The notes under the pieces were generated by a model that was given only the letters and a program-made list of their open reading frames with translations, was not told where the DNA came from and did no database searches. A stretch of 64,000 nucleotides of DNA from Cryobacterium soli (GTDB lineage Bacteria > Actinomycetota > Actinomycetes > Actinomycetales > Microbacteriaceae), in NCBI RefSeq assembly GCF_003611035.1, contig NZ_CP030033.1:372001-436000 (forward strand), written 5' to 3'. Of the stretch, positions 37,151 to 47,425 are shown piece after piece (position 1 is the first letter of the stretch; the number at the start of each line of letters is the position of its first letter). Both the position numbers and the translations under genes were made by a program.

Positions 37151-38306
37151 CGCTGGTGTCCCCTTCTCCCTCGGTGAGGTTGCTGCGCTCGGCGCCCGCG
37201 ATCTCGCGGGAGTCGAGCCAGCGCTCGGGCAGGGAGGTCTTCTTGGGGCTTCCCGCACGGCCGCGCTGGCCTTCGGCCCCGATGCCGGGGTACGGCTGGT
37301 CGGGGTCCATGGTGGCGAGCAGTTCGTCGAGCTGCTCGAGCGACACGACGGAGGCGAGGCTGGCGCGCAGGTCGCCGCCGACCGGGTAGCCCTTGAAGTA
37401 CCAGGCCACGTGCTTGCGGATGTCGCGGCAGGCCCGTTCCTCGCTCTCGAAGAACTCGGTGAGCAGCACGGCGTGCCGGCGGAAGGCATCCGCCACCTGG
37501 CCGAGGGTCGGTTCGGCCTTGAGGACGTCGCCGCGGAAGGCCGCGGCCAGGTCGCCGAACAGCCAGGGGCGGCCGAGGCAACCGCGCCCGACGACGACGC
37601 CGTCGCAGCCGGTCTCGTCGACCATGCGCAGTGCGTCTGCCGCGGACCAGATGTCGCCGTTGCCGAGCACGGGGACGCTCGTGATGGTGTTCTTGAGGGT
37701 CGCGATGGCGGCCCAGTCGGCGTGGCCGGAGTAGTAGTCGGCGGCCGTGCGGGCGTGCAGCGCGATGGCCGCGACGCCGGCTCCCTCGGCGACCCGGCCG
37801 GCCTCGAGGTAGGTGAGGTGGTCGGAGTCGATGCCCTTGCGCATCTTGACGGTGAGCGGGATCGAGCCCGCAGCCGAGACGGCGGCCTCCACGATCTCGC
37901 GGAACAGGGTGATCTTCCACGGCAGTGCCGCTCCCCCGCCCTTGCGGGTGACCTTGGGAACCGGGCAGCCGAAGTTCAAGTCGATGTGGTCCGCGCGGTC
38001 CTCGGCGACGAGCATCGTGACGGCCTCTGAGACGGTCTTCGGGTCGACGCCGTACAGCTGGATGGAGCGGGTCGTCTCGCTCTCGTGGTGCGTGATCAGG
38101 CGCATCGACTCCGTGGTGCGCTCCACGAGCGCCCGTGAGGTGATCATCTCGCTGACGTAGAGGCCGGCGCCGTATTCGCGGCAGAGCCTGCGGAACGCGG
38201 TGTTGGTGATGCCGGCCATGGGTGCGAGGACCACGGGCACGTCGAGTTCGATGTCACCGATTCGAAGCGGTGCCATCAGATTCTGCGTGGGAGTCGAAGT
38301 GTTCAT
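37143..38306 (-). CDS. dusB: tRNA-dihydrouridine synthase
   Basis: A 387-residue FMN enzyme reducing uridine in the tRNA D-loop. The TIM-barrel start VVLAPMAGITNTAFRRLC, the catalytic Cys C114 in NFGCPVPKVTRKGGGAAL, and the phosphate-binding GRGCLGRPWLF are present. The C-terminal 60 residues are a helical tRNA-binding tail ending in a charged disordered region. GGGAG lies upstream of the ATG at 38306; the upstream continuation to 38702 is not part of it. Confidence 0.92.
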   Translation of the reverse strand: MNTSTPTQNLMAPLRIGDIELDVPVVLAPMAGITNTAFRRLCREYGAGLYVSEMITSRALVERTTESMRLITHHESETTRSIQLYGVDPKTVSEAVTMLVAEDRADHIDLNFGCPVPKVTRKGGGAALPWKITLFREIVEAAVSAAGSIPLTVKMRKGIDSDHLTYLEAGRVAEGAGVAAIALHARTAADYYSGHADWAAIATLKNTITSVPVLGNGDIWSAADALRMVDETGCDGVVVGRGCLGRPWLFGDLAAAFRGDVLKAEPTLGQVADAFRRHAVLLTEFFESEERACRDIRKHVAWYFKGYPVGGDLRASLASVVSLEQLDELLATMDPDQPYPGIGAEGQRGRAGSPKKTSLPERWLDSREIAGAERSNLTEGEGDTSGG

Positions 38307-38343
38307 CGTGTCCAATTCTCCCAGACCCGGCTGTGTTCGTTCG

Positions 38344-38385
38344 CCACGCCCGGCCGACGGTGGAAAACCTCCGGGCCGGGCGTGG
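38344..38385. terminator. 12-bp perfect stem between the Cys-rich peptide gene and dusB
   Basis: CCACGCCCGGCC (38344-38355) pairs exactly with GGCCGGGCGTGG (38374-38385) over an 18-base loop. There is no T-run, so this may be a Rho-independent pause, a processing site or an attenuator within the operon. Confidence 0.5.
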
Positions 38386-38401
38386 GAAGCCGGAGAGGGT
38401 G

Positions 38402-38524
38402 CTAGATGGCGCAGGAACCGTCGCCGCAGCATCCGCCAGCCGTGTCGTCCTGCTCGAGCAGCTGGATGATCGGGCGGGGTGTTGCGGGCGTCTCGGTGAC
38501 GGTGCCGGTGGTGTTCTCGCTCAT
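38402..38524 (-). CDS. 40-residue Cys-rich peptide coupled to the DsbA-like gene
   Basis: A very short frame: MSENTTGTVTETP at the start, a Leu/Gln/Glu stretch, and a C-terminal GGCCGDGSC. The ATG overlaps the stop of the FrnE/DsbA-like gene (ATGA), the most common coupling in this window, and the frame ends with a TAG after Ala-Ile. Three cysteines in the last ten residues suggest a metal-binding or dithiol tail. No signal peptide is present. Function is unknown; a partner or substrate of the oxidoreductase is an inference. Confidence 0.65.
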   Translation of the reverse strand: MSENTTGTVTETPATPRPIIQLLEQDDTAGGCCGDGSCAI

Positions 38525-39210
38525 GCGCGGGTCTCCTCTGTGCTCGTGGTGCTGGTGGTGGCTGATGCCCGGTTTTCGTCCTGCACCTGGCGCAGCGCCT
38601 GGGCGAAGGTGTCGGGGTCCTGGGCGCCGGAGATGCCGTACTTGCCGTCGATGACGAAGAACGGCACCCCGTTGATGCCGTATTCGGCGGCCTGGGCGAC
38701 ATCGGCCTTCACGGCGGCGAGGTACTCGTTCGAGGTCAGGGAGCGAACGACGTCGGCGCGGTCCAGACCCACCGTGACGGCCAGGTCGGCGAGATCCTCG
38801 ATGCGGCCGACGTGGCCGCCGTCGACGAAGTATGCCTTGAGCAGGCTTTCCTTCATCTCCAGCTGCACGCCGTGCGCCTTGGCGTAGTGCAGGAGTTCGT
38901 GGGCCTTGACGGTGTTGGTCTGGTGCACGGCGTCGTAGTCGTAGTGCAGCCCCACGCTCTCGGCGATGCCGGTGACCCGTTCGAGCATCTCGAGGACCTG
39001 CGGCACGGGGATGCCCTTGCGCTCACTGAGGTAGTCGACCGGGCTGCCGGCGAAGTCAACCGGGGTGTCGGGCGCGAGTTCGAAGGAGTGGTACTCCACC
39101 TCGACCTCGGCGCCGGAGGCGGCCACGCCGGCCTCGAACTTGCGTTTACCGATGTAGCACCAGGGGCACTGCACGTCGGACCAGATGTCTACTTTGATGG
39201 TTTCGCTCAC
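38521..39210 (-). CDS. FrnE-like DsbA-family oxidoreductase
   Basis: A 229-residue thioredoxin-fold protein with an inserted helical domain. The CxxC motif is C15-P-W-C18 in SDVQCPWCYIGKRKFE, and the cis-Pro loop appears as INGVPFFVIDG. There is no signal peptide, so this is a cytoplasmic disulfide oxidoreductase/isomerase like FrnE. It starts with GTG at 39210 without a clear ribosome site, 52 bases after uppS. Confidence 0.88.
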   Translation of the reverse strand: MSETIKVDIWSDVQCPWCYIGKRKFEAGVAASGAEVEVEYHSFELAPDTPVDFAGSPVDYLSERKGIPVPQVLEMLERVTGIAESVGLHYDYDAVHQTNTVKAHELLHYAKAHGVQLEMKESLLKAYFVDGGHVGRIEDLADLAVTVGLDRADVVRSLTSNEYLAAVKADVAQAAEYGINGVPFFVIDGKYGISGAQDPDTFAQALRQVQDENRASATTSTTSTEETRA

Positions 39211-39262
39211 AGGAGGGCTAACCCGAGCGCCCCCTCCAGTTATTCCCGGTCACTGTTCCCGC

Positions 39263-40090
39263 TCAGGCCGTCGGCGTGTCGACGGCGCCGCCGTAGCGCC
39301 GGTTGCGGGAGGCATAGAGCTCGATGGCGCGCCACAGGTCGACCCGGGAAAAGTCCGGCCACAGCGTGTCGAGGAACACCATCTCGGCGTAGGCGCTTTG
39401 CCAGAGCAGGAAGTTGCTGGTGCGCTGCTCGCCGGAGCTGCGCACGAAGAGGTCGACGTCGGGCAGCGCGGCGGTGTACAAGTGGCGTTGGATGGACTTT
39501 TCGGTGATGCCGGACGGCTTGAGCCGGCCGGCGGCGACGTCTTCGGCCAACGCGCGCACGGCATCCGCGATCTCGGTGCGACCGCCGTAGTTGACGCACA
39601 TGGTGAGGGTGAGCACGTCGTTGCCCGCGGTGAGCTTTTCGGCGTACTGGAGTTCGTTGATCACGGAGGCCCACAGCTTCGGCTTCCGTCCGGCCCAGCG
39701 CACCCGGACACCCCAGTCGTTGAGCTGGTCCCTGCGGCGGTGCAGCACGTCGCGGTTGAAGCCCATCAGGAACCGCACCTCGTCTGGGGAGCGCTTCCAG
39801 TTCTCGGTGGAGAACGCGTAGACGCTGAGGTGCTTGACCCCGATCTGGATGGCGCCGGCGACGACGTCGAGCAGCGCGGCCTCGCCGGCCTTGTGCCCCT
39901 CCACCCGGGACAGCCCGCGGGCGTTGGCCCAGCGGCCGTTGCCGTCCATGACCACGGCCACGTGCTCCGGCACCACCTTGGCGGGCAGGACCGGCGGGTA
40001 GAGCCCGGTCCAGTCCACGGGCTTGAACGGCACGGCGTCCTTGTGCGTGTACGGCGTGGCCGCGGTGGAACGGAAAGGGTTCGGCGTCAT
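39263..40090 (-). CDS. uppS: Isoprenyl (undecaprenyl or decaprenyl) diphosphate synthase
   Basis: A 275-residue cis-prenyltransferase making the lipid carrier for cell wall synthesis. The substrate motif MDGNGRWAN has the catalytic D49; FSTENW and the C-terminal [15 protein letters not shown] are intact. The N-terminal 35 residues are a variable extension. The ATG at 40090 overlaps the recO stop by four bases. Chain length cannot be read from the sequence. Confidence 0.93.
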   Translation of the reverse strand: MTPNPFRSTAATPYTHKDAVPFKPVDWTGLYPPVLPAKVVPEHVAVVMDGNGRWANARGLSRVEGHKAGEAALLDVVAGAIQIGVKHLSVYAFSTENWKRSPDEVRFLMGFNRDVLHRRRDQLNDWGVRVRWAGRKPKLWASVINELQYAEKLTAGNDVLTLTMCVNYGGRTEIADAVRALAEDVAAGRLKPSGITEKSIQRHLYTAALPDVDLFVRSSGEQRTSNFLLWQSAYAEMVFLDTLWPDFSRVDLWRAIELYASRNRRYGGAVDTPTA

Positions 40091-40809
40091 GGGCGCACGT
40101 GCTCCAGAGATCGAAGGCCCCGGCCGAGGTGCCACTGCGTGTACGCGGCGACGACCCCGGTAGCCCGGGCCTGGGTGGATGGTTCGGCGGCGGCGGTGTG
40201 GGCCCAGTCGCCGGTGAGCAGGGCGGCGAGCAGGGCTGTCGTGTCCGGGTCCAACCGGGGTGACCCCGGGGCGGCGCAGGAGTCGCAGACGACGCCGCCC
40301 ACCTGCACGACGAAGGCGGAGTGCGGGCCCGGTTTGCCACAGCGGGCACAGTCCTGGAAGCTCGGTGCCCAGCCGGCCATGGACAGGGAGCGCAGCAGGT
40401 AGGAGTCCAGGGTGGCACCTGAGCCGTGCTCCCGCCGGGACAGCGACCGGAGCGCGCCGACCAGAAGCAGGTACTGCTGCAGCGACCCCTCGGATTCGGT
40501 GAGCTTGTCGGCGGTTTCCACCATGGCGCTCGCGGCCGTGTAGCTGCCGTAGTCGGAGGTGATGGCTGCACCGTAGGAGCCGATCGACTCGGCCTGGTTG
40601 ACGATGTCGAGGCTGCGGCCCTCGTAGAGCTGCACGTCGACCACCATGAACGGCTCGAGCCTGGCCCCGAACTTGGAGGCGGTGCGGCGCACCCCCTTGG
40701 CGACGGCGCGCACCTTGCCGTGCTGCCGGGTGAGCATCGTGATGATGCGGTCGGCCTCACCCAGCTTGTGGGTGCGCAGCACGACGGCTTCATCACGATA
40801 AACGGGCAC
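40087..40809 (-). CDS. recO: DNA repair protein RecO
   Basis: A 240-residue RecF-pathway mediator that helps load RecA. It has an N-terminal OB fold ([20 protein letters not shown]) and a C-terminal zinc finger with CARC and CDSC. Length is normal. The GTG at 40809 has GGGAG at a nine-base spacing, better than earlier starts. The recO-uppS pair is conserved in Actinobacteria. Confidence 0.93.
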   Translation of the reverse strand: MPVYRDEAVVLRTHKLGEADRIITMLTRQHGKVRAVAKGVRRTASKFGARLEPFMVVDVQLYEGRSLDIVNQAESIGSYGAAITSDYGSYTAASAMVETADKLTESEGSLQQYLLLVGALRSLSRREHGSGATLDSYLLRSLSMAGWAPSFQDCARCGKPGPHSAFVVQVGGVVCDSCAAPGSPRLDPDTTALLAALLTGDWAHTAAAEPSTQARATGVVAAYTQWHLGRGLRSLEHVRP

Positions 40810-40895
40810 GGTCAATTCTCCCACCCTCCGAGACGGATGCCGACGCGAAGCGCCGGTACGAGTGCCGGGGCGACCGGTCGTGGTAGACATTGACG

Positions 40896-41636
40896 GTGCC
40901 CACTCCGCTCTTCGCCATCCCCCTCTGGATAGACCTCGTCGCGGTGGCCATCGGCGCCATCCAGGGCGCGATGTTCGCCGGGCGGTTCACCGACCGCAGG
41001 ATGGACCTGCTGGGCATCTCCATCATCGGCATCACGGTGGGGCTCGGCGGTGGTCTGCTGCGCGACATCCTGCTCGGCGGGGTGCCGGCGGCACTCCTGA
41101 GCAACTGGTACCTGCCCGTCGCGACCGCGTTCGCACTTCTGGGCATGGCGCTGCAGAGCCTGTTCAACCGGCTCGGGCCGCTCATCATCACCCTCGACGC
41201 CGTGACCATCGGCCTGTTCGGCGTGATCGGCACCACCAAGGCTCTTGCCGCGGGTCTGCCGGAGATCCCCGCCCTGTTCGTGGGCGTGGTGTCGGCAGTG
41301 GGCGGGTCGGTGCTGCGCGACATGATGCTCAACGTGCCGATCGCCGTGATGCACGTCGGGTCGCTCTACGCCGTCGCGGCCCTGGTGGGCTGCGGCCTGC
41401 TGGTGGGCCTGGTGGTGCTGCAGGTGCAGATCACGGTGGCCGCGCTCATCTGCGTCGTCGCCACGACCGTGATCCGGGTGCTCGCCGCCCGGTTCGGTTG
41501 GAGCCTGCCGCAACAGCGGGCCATCGGCAGCTGGCCGCACTGGCGGCGCCGCGGCTCGATACCGCCCTTCCGCGCCTGGCCGCGCCGACGGCGCGTGAGG
41601 GCGACGACGGCCGTCGCCGACCCGACGGAGCCCTGA
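40896..41636 (+). CDS. TRIC-type cation channel / UPF0126 membrane protein
   Basis: A protein of about 246 residues with seven predicted helices arranged as two repeats. The repeated motif appears as [18 protein letters not shown] in the first half and [15 protein letters not shown] in the second. The C-terminus is Arg/Trp-rich and cytoplasmic. Bacterial TRIC proteins are trimeric K+ channels. The start is uncertain: GTG at 40896 or TTG at 40890, both without a ribosome site. It is divergent from recO. Confidence 0.8.
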   Translation: MPTPLFAIPLWIDLVAVAIGAIQGAMFAGRFTDRRMDLLGISIIGITVGLGGGLLRDILLGGVPAALLSNWYLPVATAFALLGMALQSLFNRLGPLIITLDAVTIGLFGVIGTTKALAAGLPEIPALFVGVVSAVGGSVLRDMMLNVPIAVMHVGSLYAVAALVGCGLLVGLVVLQVQITVAALICVVATTVIRVLAARFGWSLPQQRAIGSWPHWRRRGSIPPFRAWPRRRRVRATTAVADPTEP

Positions 41637-41762
41637 CCGGCCGGCTCCGACGGCTACCCTCACCCTTTCCTGAGGATTTATCACCCGCACTGGTTTTAAC
41701 CTCGCCTTTCCCCGCATCTGGGGTCAGTATTGAGGCACAACCACGTCGCAGGGAGGTACTCC

Positions 41763-42470
41763 ATGAAACGATTCGAGGGCACTGTGCCCGACCTGTTGCC
41801 CGTCCTGTCCCGGGGCAAACACAAGTCCCCCCGTAGCGGAGCGTGCTTCATGGAGTTCGCCTCGCACCTCTCGGGCGAAGCCTGGAGCGATCATCCCGCC
41901 TGCACGCATCCCGTTCTGGCGTCACTGGCCCGGATGGTGAACGACTGCACGTCGGACGACGCCAGGTCACGCCTGATGACACTGATCCCGTCGGTGATCG
42001 GGCTGCGCGGGGACGACCCCCGCGTCCGCCTCGTCGTGGCCCTGCGGGCCGCGACGGCCGGTCTGCCGGTGGTCAGTGCCGACCACCAGCGGGCTTTGGC
42101 CGTGGGTATCCTCAACTGCCAACGCCATCTGGCCCGGCTCAGTGAGAGCGACTCCGGCGCCGTCTCCGATCAGGTGCGGGAGGCCTTCGAACGGGCACCG
42201 CAGACCGAACGCTGGGCACGGGAGTTCATGGGCTCGGTGGGATCCTGGTCACGCACCCGGTTCACCGACCGCACCGCGGAGTCGATCATCCGCATCACCG
42301 TGCAGGGCATCGCCGAGGCGTGCATCCCCGACACCGATGAGCGGTTGTTCACCCTGCTCTCGCAGGCGATCGACGACACCACGCGGGTGCTCGGCAAGCC
42401 GGAGGGCGAACCCGTGGTGATGCCGCAGCCGTTGAGCCCGGAGGCCGCACGGCGCGCGTTGAGGGTGTGA
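41763..42470 (+). CDS. Hypothetical protein, 235 aa
   Basis: A 235-residue soluble protein with no recognised domain. It begins MKRFEGTVPDLLPVLSRG, contains paired Cys (residues about 28 and 43-60 in short Cys-containing segments) and is otherwise helical. GGGAGG lies seven bases before the ATG at 41763; an in-frame start at 41730 has none. It is followed by a strong terminator. Function is unknown. The Cys spacing does not form an evident metal site. Confidence 0.6.
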   Translation: MKRFEGTVPDLLPVLSRGKHKSPRSGACFMEFASHLSGEAWSDHPACTHPVLASLARMVNDCTSDDARSRLMTLIPSVIGLRGDDPRVRLVVALRAATAGLPVVSADHQRALAVGILNCQRHLARLSESDSGAVSDQVREAFERAPQTERWAREFMGSVGSWSRTRFTDRTAESIIRITVQGIAEACIPDTDERLFTLLSQAIDDTTRVLGKPEGEPVVMPQPLSPEAARRALRV

Positions 42471-42486
42471 GGAGAACAGGTCAGAG

Positions 42487-42524
42487 AAGCCCGGCTCCGA
42501 CGGATGTCGGAGCCGGGCTTTTCT
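42487..42524. terminator. Strong terminator between convergent hypothetical gene and leuA
   Basis: AAGCCCGGCTCCGAC pairs perfectly with GTCGGAGCCGGGCTT around GGAT and is followed by TTCT on the plus strand and by TCTCTGACC on the minus side. It ends the plus-strand gene and probably leuA as well. Confidence 0.88.
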
Positions 42525-42536
42525 GTGCTCGATGTT

Positions 42537-44330
<1,794 letters not shown>

Positions 44331-44347
44331 TCAGCCGACGACGAACT

Positions 44348-44385
44348 CCGCGACGAGTGAGGCCTCAGATTAGGACTCGTCGCGG
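44348..44385 (-). promoter_or_regulatory. Leader hairpin upstream of leuA
   Basis: CCGCGACGAG (minus strand, 44385-44376) pairs exactly with CTCGTCGCGG (44357-44348), a ten-base stem enclosing the palindrome TGAGGCCTCA. It begins inside the end of the leader peptide frame. No T-run follows, so it is more likely an alternative fold influencing the leuA ribosome site than an intrinsic terminator. Confidence 0.6.
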
Positions 44386-44414
44386 CAGCTAAGGAGGAGC
44401 AGACCGAACAGCAC
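44370..44414 (-). CDS. Leucine-rich leader peptide of leuA
   Basis: A 14-codon frame, GTG start, reading MLFGLLLLSCRDES and ending TAA. Five of 14 residues are Leu, four consecutive. It is 66 bases upstream of leuA. GTG lies six bases after TACCCT, so the peptide is probably translated from a leaderless mRNA. The Leu codons CTGCTCCTC contain CTCCTC, complementary to the GAGGAG ribosome site of leuA. The layout is that of amino-acid-sensing leader peptides. Confidence 0.72.
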   Translation of the reverse strand: MLFGLLLLSCRDES

Positions 44415-44420
44415 ACAAAG

Positions 44421-44449
44421 AGGGTAACACCGTTTTGCCGCGCGGTCAC
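44421..44449 (-). promoter_or_regulatory. Promoter of the leuA leader
   Basis: GTGACC (44449-44444) and TACCCT (44426-44421) on the minus strand are separated by 17 bases, matching the sigma-A -35/-10 pattern. Six bases lie between the -10 and the GTG of the leader peptide. The -35 is six bases past the stop of the ABC permease gene. Confidence 0.6.
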
Positions 44450-44454
44450 CTGGC

Positions 44455-45864
44455 TCACGCGGCAGCCAGTGCCGTCACCGGGGCCACCGACACGGCGCGA
44501 CGGGCCGGCACGAGCGTGGCGGCGACGGCGAGGAGCACGGTGCCGATCACACAGCCCACGACCAGAAGCCACGGAACCGCTGGGGCGGTCAGGCCGCCCA
44601 TGGTGACCGCACCGAAGAGCGACTGCGCGGCGGCCCAGCCGTAGAACACGCCGAGGACCAGACCGAAGGCGACGGCCGCTGCGGCCATCTGCAAGCTCTC
44701 CGCCAGGATCATCCAGCGCACCTGTGTGGCGGTGAAGCCCAGCGACCGCAAGAGCCCGATCTCACGTGAGCGCTGCAGCACGCTCTGCGCCAGATTGTTG
44801 ACCATGCCCACGGCCGCGATGAGGGCGCTGAAGCCGACCAGCACCGAGATCACCGCCAGGGATGTCGCCACTGTCTCGCTGATGGCCGCCTGGAGGACCG
44901 GATCCTCCATGGTGCGCTGCATCATGACCTCGAAGGTGGACCCGGCCACCGCGAACATCGTGATGAGGGTCACCCCGATCACCAGGCCGATGGTGGCCCT
45001 GGCGCTGCGCTCAGGGTGCCGTTGCGCGTTCGCCGCGGCGAGGCGGGCCGGCGCGCTGCCGCCGAGGACCCGTCCCGCGAGGGCCAGGATCGGGGGCATG
45101 ATCAGGTGCGAACCGAGCACGAGTCCGCTGAACGAAAGGATGCCGCCGAGCAGGCCGAGCAGCACACCCTCCGGCGCGACCTGGCCCACGACCACCCCTC
45201 CGGCGAGGAGGAGTATCCCCGCGCCCATGAGGAGGACGGCGATGACCGTGCGCGCCGGGCGCCGGACGGTGTCCTCACGGGAGCGTTCCTCGGCCGCGCC
45301 GACGGCCTGCATCGGGCTGACCCCGAGCACCCGGCGGGACCCCACCCAGGCGGCGGCCCAGGTGGAGAGCACGACCACGGCGACGGGGAGGGCCAGGAGC
45401 GGTTCGATGAGGGTGTAGTCGAGGTCGGGCAGCACACCGGTGGCGACGAGCATGCGCAGACCCGCAAAACTCAGCAGGGTGCCGATCAGGGCTCCGGCGA
45501 CGGCGCCGATCGCGCCCACGGTGAGTCCGTCGGTCGCCACAACCCGGCGCTGCGCTCTGGCGCTGGACCCGATCAGCCGCATCAGGGCGATGGTGCGGGT
45601 GCGGCCGGCGATGATGGTCGCCACGGTGTTGGTGGTCACGATCGCGGACACGTAGACGGCGATCGCGATGAACAGGAAGGCGACCAGGTCGAGCGCAGTG
45701 CGCACCGCGCCGACGTCCGTCATCCCCGAGGCGCTGACGATGGTGCCGATCATACTGGTGACCTGCAGGAGGACCACGCCGAAGGCGGATGCCAGGCCTG
45801 CCACGAGCACGCTCGCGCCCCGGCCTGCATGATCGTTCCGGCGCGTGCGAGTGGCGGCGCTCAT
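44455..45864 (-). CDS. FtsX/MacB-type ABC transporter permease
   Basis: A 469-residue membrane protein with about eight helices in two FtsX-like halves (first half around ATIIAGRTRTIALMRLIGSS, second around LQRSREIGLLRSLGFTATQV). It lacks the large periplasmic domain of MacB proper. With the coupled ATPase it forms an exporter, probably for antimicrobial peptides or envelope lipids. The ATG overlaps the ATPase stop (ATGA). Its stop abuts the leuA promoter. Confidence 0.85.
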   Translation of the reverse strand: MSAATRTRRNDHAGRGASVLVAGLASAFGVVLLQVTSMIGTIVSASGMTDVGAVRTALDLVAFLFIAIAVYVSAIVTTNTVATIIAGRTRTIALMRLIGSSARAQRRVVATDGLTVGAIGAVAGALIGTLLSFAGLRMLVATGVLPDLDYTLIEPLLALPVAVVVLSTWAAAWVGSRRVLGVSPMQAVGAAEERSREDTVRRPARTVIAVLLMGAGILLLAGGVVVGQVAPEGVLLGLLGGILSFSGLVLGSHLIMPPILALAGRVLGGSAPARLAAANAQRHPERSARATIGLVIGVTLITMFAVAGSTFEVMMQRTMEDPVLQAAISETVATSLAVISVLVGFSALIAAVGMVNNLAQSVLQRSREIGLLRSLGFTATQVRWMILAESLQMAAAAVAFGLVLGVFYGWAAAQSLFGAVTMGGLTAPAVPWLLVVGCVIGTVLLAVAATLVPARRAVSVAPVTALAAA

Positions 45865-46622
45865 GCGCGCTGCTCCATGCCCAGCATGATGCGGGAGATC
45901 TCTTCGGCCGAGGACTTCTCCCGGTCTTCGACGAGCCGGCCGTCGGCCAGGAACAGGATGCGGTCGGCGTAGCTGGCCGCCACCGGGTCGTGGGTGACCA
46001 TGGCGATGGTCTGGCCGTATCCGGTGCTCGCTGCCTTGAGAAGGGTGAGCACCTCCCGGCCGGTGCGGGAATCCAGGTTGCCGGTGGGCTCGTCGGCGAA
46101 GACCAGCTCCGGGCGGGTGGCGAGGGCCCTGGCGATCGCGACGCGCTGCTGCTGGCCGCCGGAGAGCTCGTGCGGGCGGTGGGTCAGCCGGTCGCCCAGA
46201 CCGAGGGACTCGGTCAGCTGGGCGATCCAGTCGGACTCGGCGCTGGTGGGCTTCCGGCCGTCCAGGCTGAACGGCAGCAGGATGTTGCCGCGTACGTCGA
46301 GCGTGGGCACCAGGTTGAACGCCTGGAAGATGAATCCGATCCGGCGGCGCCGGAGGACGGTGAGCGCCGAGTCGGCGAGACCGCTGATCTCGGTGTCGCC
46401 GAGCCAGGCCTGTCCGGACGTGGCGGTGTCCAGCCCCGCCATGATGTGCATGAGCGTCGACTTTCCCGAGCCGCTCGGGCCCATGATGGCCGTGAACTGG
46501 CCTCGGCGGATGCCGATCGACACATCGTCGAGGGCCGTCACTGCCGTGGACGACGAACCGTAGGTCTTGCCGAGGTGGGTCACTCTGGCTGCGAGGCCGA
46601 GGTCTGAGGGTGTGGTTTCCAT
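45861..46622 (-). CDS. MacB/LolD-type ABC ATPase
   Basis: A 253-residue ATPase with Walker A GPSGSGKST, signature LSGGQQQR, Walker B VFADEPTGNLD and H-loop THD. It pairs with the FtsX-type permease. The gene has its own promoter region with a motif shared with the upstream two-component genes. It looks like the peptide-resistance exporters found next to NarL-type regulators. Confidence 0.9.
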   Translation of the reverse strand: METTPSDLGLAARVTHLGKTYGSSSTAVTALDDVSIGIRRGQFTAIMGPSGSGKSTLMHIMAGLDTATSGQAWLGDTEISGLADSALTVLRRRRIGFIFQAFNLVPTLDVRGNILLPFSLDGRKPTSAESDWIAQLTESLGLGDRLTHRPHELSGGQQQRVAIARALATRPELVFADEPTGNLDSRTGREVLTLLKAASTGYGQTIAMVTHDPVAASYADRILFLADGRLVEDREKSSAEEISRIMLGMEQRA

Positions 46623-46683
46623 GCTTTCAGGCTAGGAAGCCGCACGGTCCGGCCGCGTCGGGCCGGGGAGGTATCCAAGCCGC

Positions 46684-46702
46684 CGCACGGATGATCCCGG
46701 GC
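46684..46702. promoter_or_regulatory. Shared operator-like motif upstream of the ABC operon
   Basis: CGCACGGATGATCCCGGGC lies 62-80 bases before the ATPase start. Its copy CGCTCGGATGATCCTGGGC lies 65-83 bases before the sensor-kinase start; 17 of 19 bases agree. The sequence is part of a larger imperfect palindrome (GGATGA/TCATCC arms). It is probably the response regulator site. Confidence 0.6.
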
Positions 46703-46735
46703 CTGGCCGGGTCATCCTCTGGGAGTGCCTGGCGC

Positions 46736-47425
46736 TTAGGAGGTGAGCCGGTGTTGGAAGGCGAAGACCACGAGCTGCACCCGGTCGCGCAGCGACAGCT
46801 TGCCGAGGATCCGGCTGATGTGGGTCTTGACGGTGGCTTCGCTGAGGAACTCCCCCGCCGCGATCTCGGCGTTGCTCAGGCCCAGTGCGGCGAGGGCGAA
46901 AATATCGCGTTCCCGGCTGGTGAGGGTGCGGAAAGCCTCCGGCTCCTCGCGTTGGGGCTCTGGCGCGTCGAAGTGGGCGAAGAGTTCGCGGGTGGCCGAG
47001 GCGGCGATGACGGCGCTGCCGGCGTGCACGGTGCGGATGGCGGCGAGCAGGAACTCGGGATCGGCGTCCTTGAGCAGGAAGCCGCTGGCTCCGCCGCGGA
47101 TGGCGCGGCCGGCGCTCTCGTCGAGTTCGAAGGTGGTCAGCACCACGATGCGGGGCGGCGTGGTGCCCGCAGCCTCGGCCGCCGCGAGAATCGCCGTGGT
47201 GGCGTCGATGCCGTCCATCACGGGCATCCGGATATCCATCAGGATCACGTCTGGGGTGACCGCCGCGGCCATGGTGACGCCGGCGGCGCCGTTGCCGGCC
47301 TCGCCGACGAACTCCAGGTCGGCCTGCGAGGACACCAACATGCGGATGCCGGCCCGGAAGAGCGCCTGGTCGTCGACCAGGGCCACCCGGATGCGCGGGG
47401 CGTCGTCCGACGCCACCTCGCTCAC
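46736..47425 (-). CDS. NarL/LuxR-family response regulator
   Basis: A 229-residue regulator: receiver domain with the phospho-acceptor Asp in VILMDIRMPVMDG, and a LuxR helix-turn-helix near 160-215 (LSNAEIAAGEFLSEATVKTHIS). The start GTG overlaps the kinase stop (GTGA). It is expected to control the neighbouring ABC operon, supported by the shared promoter motif. Confidence 0.9.
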   Translation of the reverse strand: MSEVASDDAPRIRVALVDDQALFRAGIRMLVSSQADLEFVGEAGNGAAGVTMAAAVTPDVILMDIRMPVMDGIDATTAILAAAEAAGTTPPRIVVLTTFELDESAGRAIRGGASGFLLKDADPEFLLAAIRTVHAGSAVIAASATRELFAHFDAPEPQREEPEAFRTLTSRERDIFALAALGLSNAEIAAGEFLSEATVKTHISRILGKLSLRDRVQLVVFAFQHRLTS

